Position numbers and translations under genes: made by a program. The notes below the pieces were generated by a model. The model saw nothing but the letters and a program-made list of their open reading frames with translations. It made no database searches and was not told where the DNA came from. From the NCBI GenBank assembly GCA_964230215.1, contig CAXRGQ010000008.1:124001-188000 (forward strand): DNA of 64,000 nt. Reading direction: 5' to 3'. The DNA is from JAUILH01 sp964230215 (lineage in GTDB: Bacteria > Bacteroidota > Bacteroidia > Flavobacteriales_D > JAUILH01). Below are positions 35,456 to 42,765 of the stretch, in pieces (the first letter of the stretch is position 1; each line of letters opens with the position of its first letter).

Positions 35456-35526
35456 TTCGATCCCGCCCCACACCACAAAAGGAAGATAGAAAGGCTGCAG
35501 ACTTGTGTTTGTGGCCTTTTTTGATT
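35456..35526 (+). repeat. 71-bp direct repeat, copy 2
   Basis: Identical to 35070-35140, starting TTCGATCCCGCCCCACACCA. It begins exactly where hairpin 2 ends. No 5' half of a tRNA precedes it, so it is a tRNA 3' fragment plus terminator, not a second tRNA gene. Confidence 0.95.
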
Positions 35527-35594
35527 TGGATCTTATGGTACAAAATTTAAGAGTCTTCAAGTCAGATTAGTAGAAATTGCTACTTTTAATCTTG

Positions 35595-37934
35595 ATGAAT
35601 CGAATACTACTTATACTCGTAATTTGTCTACTGACATTTAAGCTACTTGCCCAATATCCAACTGAAATACAGTCAAAGGTAGATTCGTTAAAAGAGCTGA
35701 TTACCGAACTTGAAAATGATACATCTAAGATTAGCGCGCTGATTGCAATTGATAATTTAATATACCCATTTGACCCTGAGTATGATGAAAAACTGAACCA
35801 GCAGGTTAACAGCATGTGTTATGAGAAGCTCAAGCAAAACTTAACAAAGGAAGAAAAGGATTTTTATACTTTGTATAGAATATCTACTCTCAATAATTTG
35901 GGGTCTATTTACCGATTTACTGGAGATTATAGCTTAGGATTTACATATCTGGATTCAACGGAAAAGTTGGCAAGAGAGGCCGGAGATGAATTGATGGTTG
36001 TTAGAGCAAAAATTAACAAGGGCGGAATTCGCCAAGCTGAGGCAAACTATATAGAGGCGATTCAATTATATACAGAAGCTCTAAAGCTGGCAGAAGCGAA
36101 TCATAACGACGAGTTAATTGCAAACATCTTAAACTCAATTGGTCAGATCTATGGTGATCAAAAAAACTATAAAGAGTCGATAGAATATTTTAGGAAGAGT
36201 AAACAGGTTGAAGACAAACGAAATAATCAAAGAGGTGTTGCTGCGGCCCATAATAACATGGCATTAGTTTTTAAAGATCAAGGAGATGATGCATTGAAAG
36301 AACAAGATTCAATTAGGTTTAAAGTCTTCTACGATTCGGCAATAACCAACTATTCCAAGGCGTATTCCATCATCAAGAATGAGAATGATCCTATTGCACT
36401 GGCCTCAACCATTAATAATCTAGGCGCCATATATGTGGATATTGGTGATATTAAAAATGCACGCAATATGCTATTCGAGAGCATTGCGATTTATCGAAAA
36501 TTTCAAAATCCTAATGGTATCGCCCTGTGTGCTGGAGACTTAGCAAAATTGCATTTAAAATTGAATGCACTTGATAGTGCACTCTACTATGGTAAGCTGA
36601 GTTTTGATATATCTGTTGATCTTGGAGCTGATTATACTACGAAAAACGCTAGTCATATACTTTGGATGACATACAAAGCTATGGGTGATTATCACAATGC
36701 ATTAAAAATGCACGAGAAGTACATTGCCCTTCGTGACTTTATTCAGGGTGATGAAAACCAGCGGGCTTTGTTACGTCAAGAATATCAGTACCAGTATGAT
36801 AAGCAATCAGCTCAGGATAGTATAAAAAACATTGAACAAAAGAAAATCTCACAGGCCAAGCTAGATGCGGAAAAAGCCAAAAATGAGAAGCAGAAACAAC
36901 AATCCTATTTTCTTTACGGTGGTTTGGTATTAGCGCTGATGTTCGGGGCTTTCATTTTCAATCGCTTCAGAATTACAAGGAAGCAGCGTGACATTATTAA
37001 TTCACAAAAGGAAAAGGTAGAAGAGCAAAAAACTAGGATTGATGCAGCCTATGATGAGTTATCTGAAAAGAACAAAGAGATATTGGATTCGATTAACTAC
37101 GCAAAAAGAATTCAAACTGCCATTTTACCTTCAAATGAACTGGTCAGCGAATTACTGCCTAAATCCTTCATTGTTTATTTACCTAAGGATATTGTAGCAG
37201 GTGATTTCTATTGGCTCAACACCGTTAAAACTAAGTCGAGCAAAGATGGAATAGTAGAAAATCTAATTTTGTTCGCCGCAGCGGATTGCACTGGTCATGG
37301 TGTGCCAGGCGCAATGGTTAGCGTTGTCTGCAATAACAGTCTTAACAGAAGTGTAAGGGAATTTGATTTAAGGGAGCCTGGTTCTGTTCTGGATAAAACA
37401 AGGGAGCTGGTTATAGCTGAATTTGAAAAAAGCAAAGAAGATGTAAAGGACGGAATGGACATAGCGTTGTGCTCACTAACGTTCGCACAGAGAGAGATAC
37501 AGAGCGGGAGCGGATCCGATAAATCGACAGAGTTGGATGCAAAGGTCCATTCTGTTTCTGATTCACACGCTCTGTTGCGGTACGCTGGCGCACATAATCC
37601 ACTATGGATATTGAGGAAAGGTAGTAACGAGATAGAGGAAATTAAGGCGGACAAGCAGCCCATTGGAAATTTTGATAATGCCACAAGTTTTACAACTCAT
37701 GTAATCGATTTGTGCGAAGGTGATCGTATCTTCATATTTTCAGATGGTTATGCCGATCAGTTTGGTGGACCAAAAGGGAAAAAACTTAAACTCACTAATT
37801 TTAAACACATCATTCTCGAATCAGCAAATCAAGATATAGTTAGTCAAGGAGGGTTTATTGAGTCTAGTTTTATAAAATGGAAAGGAGACTATGAGCAACT
37901 GGATGATGTGTGCGTTATCGGTGTGGAGATATAG
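35595..37934 (+). CDS. TPR sensor with PP2C/SpoIIE phosphatase output
   Basis: The 779-residue signalling protein has a signal peptide or N-terminal helix (MNRILLILVICLLTFKLLAQ), then several periplasmic TPR repeats (about 95-400; ILNSIGQIYGDQKNYKESIE, YFRKSKQVEDK). A transmembrane helix (about 437-456) and a coiled coil (about 470-510) follow. The cytoplasmic SpoIIE-type PP2C domain starts about YAKRIQTAILPSNELV, with VAGDFYW, AADCTGHGVPGAMVSVV and IFSDGYADQFGGPKG carrying the metal-binding aspartates. Such proteins usually act on anti-sigma-factor antagonists. No partner gene is adjacent. I use the ATG at 35595, 6 codons after an in-frame TTG. Confidence 0.88.
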   Translation: MNRILLILVICLLTFKLLAQYPTEIQSKVDSLKELITELENDTSKISALIAIDNLIYPFDPEYDEKLNQQVNSMCYEKLKQNLTKEEKDFYTLYRISTLNNLGSIYRFTGDYSLGFTYLDSTEKLAREAGDELMVVRAKINKGGIRQAEANYIEAIQLYTEALKLAEANHNDELIANILNSIGQIYGDQKNYKESIEYFRKSKQVEDKRNNQRGVAAAHNNMALVFKDQGDDALKEQDSIRFKVFYDSAITNYSKAYSIIKNENDPIALASTINNLGAIYVDIGDIKNARNMLFESIAIYRKFQNPNGIALCAGDLAKLHLKLNALDSALYYGKLSFDISVDLGADYTTKNASHILWMTYKAMGDYHNALKMHEKYIALRDFIQGDENQRALLRQEYQYQYDKQSAQDSIKNIEQKKISQAKLDAEKAKNEKQKQQSYFLYGGLVLALMFGAFIFNRFRITRKQRDIINSQKEKVEEQKTRIDAAYDELSEKNKEILDSINYAKRIQTAILPSNELVSELLPKSFIVYLPKDIVAGDFYWLNTVKTKSSKDGIVENLILFAAADCTGHGVPGAMVSVVCNNSLNRSVREFDLREPGSVLDKTRELVIAEFEKSKEDVKDGMDIALCSLTFAQREIQSGSGSDKSTELDAKVHSVSDSHALLRYAGAHNPLWILRKGSNEIEEIKADKQPIGNFDNATSFTTHVIDLCEGDRIFIFSDGYADQFGGPKGKKLKLTNFKHIILESANQDIVSQGGFIESSFIKWKGDYEQLDDVCVIGVEI

Positions 37935-37951
37935 TGATTTTTCAGGACAAA

Positions 37952-37980
37952 AAAAAGGGATTAGAAACCTAACCCCTCAT
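37952..37980 (-). terminator. terminator of the 37999-38280 gene
   Basis: On the minus strand, AGGGGTTAG-GTTT-CTAATCCCT followed by seven or eight T (one mismatched pair in the stem). It lies just after the stop of the minus-strand gene, and on the plus strand may also end the SpoIIE gene weakly. Confidence 0.65.
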
Positions 37981-37998
37981 AGCATGCTTTTCCAGCAT

Positions 37999-38280
37999 TT
38001 AATAGAGTGATACATCAACTATTCTATGTATCGGAATATACACACCTTGCTTCAGCAAAATGTTCTTTTCCGTCACAGCCCAAATAGTTGTGTTAGTCAT
38101 TTTTAGTCCCTCGGTATCCCTAAAGTAAATGCGAACTTTCTGCTTCTGAGTATTTCCCACATTCACAGCGCGCGCCAACTCATGCCTTAAATGCGGCAAA
38201 TCATTACTTAGAGCTTCTTTAGGAAAGTGTAAATTTGGGACGTCTTCTTTCTGTACCTCAGTGGCTTGTAAAGTTTCCAT
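37999..38280 (-). CDS. hypothetical small cytoplasmic protein
   Basis: The 93-residue soluble protein has no signal peptide or TM segment. The N-terminal third is polar. The C-terminal half has short strands (KVRIYFRDTEGLKMTNTTIW, AVTEKNILLKQGVYIPIHRI), like a small beta-barrel fold. No family is recognised with confidence. A dedicated terminator follows, supporting that it is a real gene. Confidence 0.65.
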   Translation of the reverse strand: METLQATEVQKEDVPNLHFPKEALSNDLPHLRHELARAVNVGNTQKQKVRIYFRDTEGLKMTNTTIWAVTEKNILLKQGVYIPIHRIVDVSLY

Positions 38281-38404
38281 AAGTAGTCGCGTTTGATTAT
38301 TTAGTTGTATATAATGTGTACGTCAGCTGAGATGAATAAGTTACTGGGTTCTGGGTATTTTAATATTATTCTAATCTGCTGAGAGCTATTACAATTCCAC
38401 TGCG

Positions 38405-38412
38405 TACATTTG
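38405..38412 (+). promoter_or_regulatory. -7 promoter element of the histidine kinase gene
   Basis: TACATTTG, then CAGC, then ATG: the consensus -7 box lies exactly 4 nt before the start codon, predicting a leaderless mRNA. No clear -33 TTG is present. Confidence 0.5.
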
Positions 38413-38416
38413 CAGC

Positions 38417-39304
38417 ATGGATAAGAGAATGCCTAAATCCATTATTTGGTTCTATGTTTTAGTGGCATACGTAGCTGTTCAGTTTACGTGGTGGGCATTC
38501 CACTTAATAAGTTTGTCAAATGAAGTATATTCATCTGATAAGGCAGCAAGCCGCATTTGGATGATATTGGGCGAGGGTGCAGTGTTCTTAAGTTTGCTCG
38601 GAATAGGTATTTGGCAACTAAAAAAATCGATTAAAAAGGAAATGAGCCTTAATCGCGACCAGCGCAACTTCCTTTTATCTACAACGCATGAACTAAAAAC
38701 GCCAATAGCTGCCCTGAATCTGATGCTAGAAACTCTGGAAAAGAGAGAGTTGGATAGGGAGAAGCAAAAGGAGTTGTTGCGAAAAGCTCTAGGTGAAAAT
38801 GATCGCCTTAACAAGTTAATCGATAATGTATTGCTTGCGGCGAGAATTGAATCAAATAAAACTCACTTGGTCCTTGAAGAAGGCAATATGGCAGATTCGC
38901 TTAATGCGGCAGTTAGCAGGCTAGGGTTTAAGTATAATAAGGAACGTATTAAGCTGAAATCAGAAGAAATTAAGTGTGAATTTGATTCTGTGGCCATTGA
39001 ATCGGTATTCACCAACATCATAGAGAATGCATTAAAGTACAGCGATGACGACATTGAAGTTAGTTTAAGTCAGTCTGGAAATGTAATTTTATTTTCGTGT
39101 AAAGACAGTGGAAATGGAATTGAAAATGTGGACAAAGCCATTCAGCTCTTTTACAGGGAGGAAAACGAGGATACGCGCTCTACTCAAGGTAGTGGCTTAG
39201 GACTCTTTATTGTCGATCAGTTGGTTAAACTCCATGGAGGATCAATGATAATTAAATCAAAACCAAATAAAGGAACGACTGTTGAAATTAGATTAGCAAA
39301 GTAA
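38417..39304 (+). CDS. membrane sensor histidine kinase
   Basis: The 295-residue orphan kinase has two TM helices (about 8-31 and 46-67) separated by a short periplasmic loop of about 14 residues. The HisKA domain has phospho-acceptor H91 in LLSTTHELKTPIAAL. The HATPase domain carries NIIENALKYSD (N box), CKDSGNGIE (G1) and GSGLGLFIVDQL (G2). With almost no sensor domain it may sense membrane state or use a partner. No response regulator is adjacent. Its TAA shares a base with the gpmI ATG, so the two are cotranscribed. Confidence 0.9.
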   Translation: MDKRMPKSIIWFYVLVAYVAVQFTWWAFHLISLSNEVYSSDKAASRIWMILGEGAVFLSLLGIGIWQLKKSIKKEMSLNRDQRNFLLSTTHELKTPIAALNLMLETLEKRELDREKQKELLRKALGENDRLNKLIDNVLLAARIESNKTHLVLEEGNMADSLNAAVSRLGFKYNKERIKLKSEEIKCEFDSVAIESVFTNIIENALKYSDDDIEVSLSQSGNVILFSCKDSGNGIENVDKAIQLFYREENEDTRSTQGSGLGLFIVDQLVKLHGGSMIIKSKPNKGTTVEIRLAK

Positions 39305-40806
39305 TGAAGAAAGCAGCATTGATAATTCTAGATGGATGGGGTATTGGTAAACGTGATGACAGCGATGGCATTCATCTTGCAAATACGCCAGTTTTTGATG
39401 GACTGATGCAGTCTTCACCAAACAACCAATTGCTAACGCATGGGGAAAACGTTGGTTTGCCTGCGGGTCAAATGGGAAATTCGGAAGTAGGACACTTAAA
39501 TATTGGAGCAGGTCGTGTTGTATATCAAGAATTAGTTAGAATTAATCGTGCGATTGAATCAGGTGAATTAGCCAATCATCCCAATCTCGCCAAAAGCTTG
39601 GAGAAGGCTAAAGCAAAGAATAAACTGCATCTAATTGGTCTGGTTTCAGACGGAGGCGTGCACAGTCATATAGACCATCTAATCGCCTTGTGTGGGATTG
39701 CACATAAAAGTGGGATTGAAAACATTTATATCCATGCATTTACAGATGGTAGAGACTGCGACCCACACAGCGGAAAAGGATTTCTTGAGCATTTAAGTAA
39801 GCAAACGAAATCGTATAACGCCAAAATTGTATCTGTCATAGGCCGTTACTACGCAATGGATAGAGATTTAAGATGGGAGCGCGTAGCTAAGGCATATAAT
39901 TTAATTGTAAAGGGTGAAGGAAAACAATTTGACTCAGTTGAGGATGTCTTTACGTATTCTTATAACAACAATATCACAGATGAATTTATTGAGCCAGCAT
40001 TCTTGGGCAATCAAAACACAAGCATTCAGGATGATGACGCTGTAATTTGTTTCAATTTCAGAACAGATCGCTGCCGAGAAATAACTAGAGCGCTTACCCA
40101 AGAGGACTTCCCAGATCATGGAATGAAAGCACTGTCGCTGGATTATACTACGATGACACGCTACGATGATTTCAAGAACGTGCGCGTAATCTTTGAGAAA
40201 GAGAACATTAAAATGACGCTAGGTGAGTTTATCGCTGAAAACAATCTTAGTCAGTTGCGTATAGCTGAAACGGAGAAATACCCGCACGTTACCTTCTTTT
40301 TTAATGGCGGTAGGGAGGAGCCATATGCGAATGAGCGCAGAATTATGATTAATTCGCCAAAAGTGGCTACCTACGATTTACAGCCAGAGATGAGTGCCCC
40401 CGAAATTACAAGTGCTGTAATAGAAGACATCCAAAATAACACCCCAGATTTTATATGCCTCAACTTTGCTAATACCGACATGGTGGGACATACTGGAGTG
40501 CCTTCGGCTATAATTAAGGCGGCAGAAACGGTTGATGCATGCTTGGGAGAAATCATAGAGGTCGCAAAATCTCATGAGTACAACTTGATTATTATAGCAG
40601 ACCATGGCAACGCAGATTATATGAAAAATGATGATGGCAGCCCAAATACAGCCCATTCCCTCAACCCCGTGCCGTGTATAGTAATCAGTAATGAGCCGAC
40701 AGAATTAAATAATGGCGTATTAGCGGATGTAGCGCCAACAATATTAGAATTAATGGGATTACGTCAACCAGGCGAAATGACAGGAAAATCCCTCATTAAA
40801 AAGTAA
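39304..40806 (+). CDS. gpmI: 2,3-bisphosphoglycerate-independent phosphoglycerate mutase
   Basis: GpmI interconverts 3- and 2-phosphoglycerate in glycolysis and gluconeogenesis, using two Mn2+ ions and a phosphoserine. The 500 residues show LIILDGWGIG (6-15, metal Asp10), the catalytic serine in GQMGNSEVGHLNIGAGR (about 56-71, S60), HAFTDGRDCDPHSG, NFRTDRCREITRAL and the C-terminal metal site IIADHGNADYM. Length is typical. It is cotranscribed with the histidine kinase upstream (1-base overlap) and followed 2 bp later by the M20 dipeptidase. Confidence 0.96.
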   Translation: MKKAALIILDGWGIGKRDDSDGIHLANTPVFDGLMQSSPNNQLLTHGENVGLPAGQMGNSEVGHLNIGAGRVVYQELVRINRAIESGELANHPNLAKSLEKAKAKNKLHLIGLVSDGGVHSHIDHLIALCGIAHKSGIENIYIHAFTDGRDCDPHSGKGFLEHLSKQTKSYNAKIVSVIGRYYAMDRDLRWERVAKAYNLIVKGEGKQFDSVEDVFTYSYNNNITDEFIEPAFLGNQNTSIQDDDAVICFNFRTDRCREITRALTQEDFPDHGMKALSLDYTTMTRYDDFKNVRVIFEKENIKMTLGEFIAENNLSQLRIAETEKYPHVTFFFNGGREEPYANERRIMINSPKVATYDLQPEMSAPEITSAVIEDIQNNTPDFICLNFANTDMVGHTGVPSAIIKAAETVDACLGEIIEVAKSHEYNLIIIADHGNADYMKNDDGSPNTAHSLNPVPCIVISNEPTELNNGVLADVAPTILELMGLRQPGEMTGKSLIKK

Positions 40807-40808
40807 AT

Positions 40809-42191
40809 ATGGATTTAAAACCAATCATAGAGAACAACAAAGAGCGTTATTTAAACGAATTATTCGAACTACTAAGAATTCCATCTATTTCGGCTGACTC
40901 GGCCTATGACGGAGATGTTAGAAAATGTGCAGAAGTGTTATCTGACTACTTAGCCAAAGCAGGTGCAGATAATGTAGAGATTTGTGAAACTAAGGGGCAC
41001 CCTATCGTATATGGCGAAAAAATTATTGACGCTAGTTTGCCTACAATTTTAGTGTATGGGCATTATGATGTGCAACCTGCAGATCCAATCGAATTGTGGG
41101 ATGCACCGCCATTTGAACCCGTGATAAAAACTACGGATATCCACCCTGATGGTGCCATATTCGCTAGAGGAGCATGCGATGATAAAGGGCAAATGTTTAT
41201 GCAGCTAAAAGCTTTCGAAATTATGATGCAAGAAAATGCCTTGCCTTGTAATGTGAAGTTCATGCTGGAAGGTGAAGAGGAAGTTGGTTCGGCTAATCTT
41301 GAAGACTTTGTGATGGAGAACAGAGAAAAGCTATCATCAGACATTATATTAATTTCTGACACAGGAATCATCAGTAATGATTGTCCATCAATTATGACTG
41401 GTTTGAGAGGTTTGAGTTACTTGGAAGTTGAAGTAGAAGGTCCAAATCGTGATTTACATTCAGGTTTGTACGGTGGTACAGTACCAAATCCAATCAATAT
41501 ATTATGTGAAATGATAAGCTCACTTAAGGACGAGAATCAGCATATTAGTATTCCAGGGTTTTACGATGATGTTTACGATTTAAGCGACGAAGAGCGAGAG
41601 TTAATGAATCGCGCACCGTATAACAAAGAAAAGTACTGTGCGGAAATTGGTATTAACGATACTGAAGGTGAAGCTGGTTACACTACGATTGAACGCAAAT
41701 CAATCCGTCCAACTCTAGATGTTAATGGTATTTGGGGTGGTTATATTGGTGAAGGTGCAAAAACAGTAATTCCTTCAAAAGCTTACGCTAAAATTTCCAT
41801 GAGACTAGTTCCTAATCAGGATTCTGAGACCATCACAAAACTATTCAAGGATCATTTCGAATCTATCGCGCCAAAATCGGTGAAGGTTAAAGTTAAGCCA
41901 CACCATGGCGGTGAAGCAGCTGTTACCCCAACTGATTCTATAGCATACCAAGCGGCATCCAAAGCCATGAAGGAAACGTTTGGAATCGAACCAATTCCAA
42001 CAAGAGGAGGCGGAAGTATTCCAATTGTAGCCATGTTTGAAAAACAACTTGGCACAAAAACTGTTTTACTCGGTTTTGGATTGAATACGGATGCCATTCA
42101 TTCGCCTAACGAACATTATGGCGTATTTAATTACTTGAAGGGAATAGAAACTATTCCGCATTTTTATAAGTATTACGCTGAAATGAGTTAG
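40809..42191 (+). CDS. M20 family dipeptidase
   Basis: The 460-residue cytoplasmic metallopeptidase is related to the M20 dipeptidase/CNDP group. Metal and catalytic motifs: ILVYGHYDVQPADP (about 78-91), FARGACDDKGQMFM, MLEGEEEVGSANL and GLNTDAIHSPNEHYGVFNY. A dimerisation domain lies between about 205 and 330. It probably cleaves dipeptides such as Xaa-His; exact specificity is not visible. It is part of the plus-strand run from the histidine kinase to the LEA-type lipoprotein, with only 2-bp gaps on each side. Confidence 0.9.
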   Translation: MDLKPIIENNKERYLNELFELLRIPSISADSAYDGDVRKCAEVLSDYLAKAGADNVEICETKGHPIVYGEKIIDASLPTILVYGHYDVQPADPIELWDAPPFEPVIKTTDIHPDGAIFARGACDDKGQMFMQLKAFEIMMQENALPCNVKFMLEGEEEVGSANLEDFVMENREKLSSDIILISDTGIISNDCPSIMTGLRGLSYLEVEVEGPNRDLHSGLYGGTVPNPINILCEMISSLKDENQHISIPGFYDDVYDLSDEERELMNRAPYNKEKYCAEIGINDTEGEAGYTTIERKSIRPTLDVNGIWGGYIGEGAKTVIPSKAYAKISMRLVPNQDSETITKLFKDHFESIAPKSVKVKVKPHHGGEAAVTPTDSIAYQAASKAMKETFGIEPIPTRGGGSIPIVAMFEKQLGTKTVLLGFGLNTDAIHSPNEHYGVFNYLKGIETIPHFYKYYAEMS

Positions 42192-42193
42192 TT

Positions 42194-42697
42194 ATGAGAA
42201 GTATACGGTTATTATTAGGTCTGATGATTCTGCTTACGTTTAATGCATGCATTTCGTTTGAGCAGGTTGAATTAAAAAATGTAGAAGACGTTCGGGTTGA
42301 GAATTTATTAAGTTCTGATCCTCTTCGTGTGAATCTAGATATGAAAATTAATAATCCGAATACCTTTAAAATTAAGATTAAGAAAGCAGACTTAAATCTT
42401 TACGTGGGGAGTAAAGATTTAGGAATGGTGCATCTTGGCGAAAAGGTGACATTACCTAAAAAATCAACCACAGTGCAAACATTCGTTATTGAGCCCGAGT
42501 CTAAGTCAGCCATAAAAAAGGCTTTGGCGGGTAGCGCAAGCGCTCTGTTAACTGGTAAAATTACGGTACGTATAAAAGGACGTGTAAAAGGTTCGGTTAT
42601 GGGAATTGGCAAATGGTTTGATGTCGAGCAAGAAGAAGAAATCAACTTAAAAGACAAATTCTTTTTTGCTGAGCCAATAACGCTTTCTGCTTATTAA
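42194..42697 (+). CDS. LEA type 2 (WHy-like) lipoprotein
   Basis: The 167-residue putative lipoprotein has signal peptide MRSIRLLLGLMILLTFNAC and lipobox FNAC (C19). The mature part matches the LEA14/WHy beta-sandwich: DPLRVNLDMKINNPNTFKIKIKKADLNLYVG is the NPN hallmark region, followed by LGMVHLGEKVTLPKKSTT. Such domains are stress-associated in plants; their bacterial role is unclear. It ends the gpmI-dipeptidase transcription run and precedes the DUF255 gene by 68 bp. Confidence 0.8.
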   Translation: MRSIRLLLGLMILLTFNACISFEQVELKNVEDVRVENLLSSDPLRVNLDMKINNPNTFKIKIKKADLNLYVGSKDLGMVHLGEKVTLPKKSTTVQTFVIEPESKSAIKKALAGSASALLTGKITVRIKGRVKGSVMGIGKWFDVEQEEEINLKDKFFFAEPITLSAY

Positions 42698-42753
42698 CAA
42701 TCCATGTTTTCTAACTATATCCTGTGATAGCATAATTGCAGTAGATTTCTTGG

Positions 42754-42761
42754 CAACTTTG
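42754..42761 (+). promoter_or_regulatory. near-consensus -7 element of the DUF255 gene
   Basis: CAACTTTG (one mismatch to TAnnTTTG), then TATT, then ATG, the same 4-nt spacing seen at other starts here. TTG at 42736-42738 is 15 bp upstream. Confidence 0.35.
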
Positions 42762-42765
42762 TATT

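Noticed and set aside
35456..35526. Second tRNA gene after the nuclease
   Set aside because: Only the 3' end of tRNA-Phe is present; the upstream hairpins do not form a proper acceptor stem or standard cloverleaf.
37295..37684. 129-codon minus-strand frame inside the SpoIIE phosphatase gene
   Set aside because: Antisense shadow of the conserved PP2C domain.
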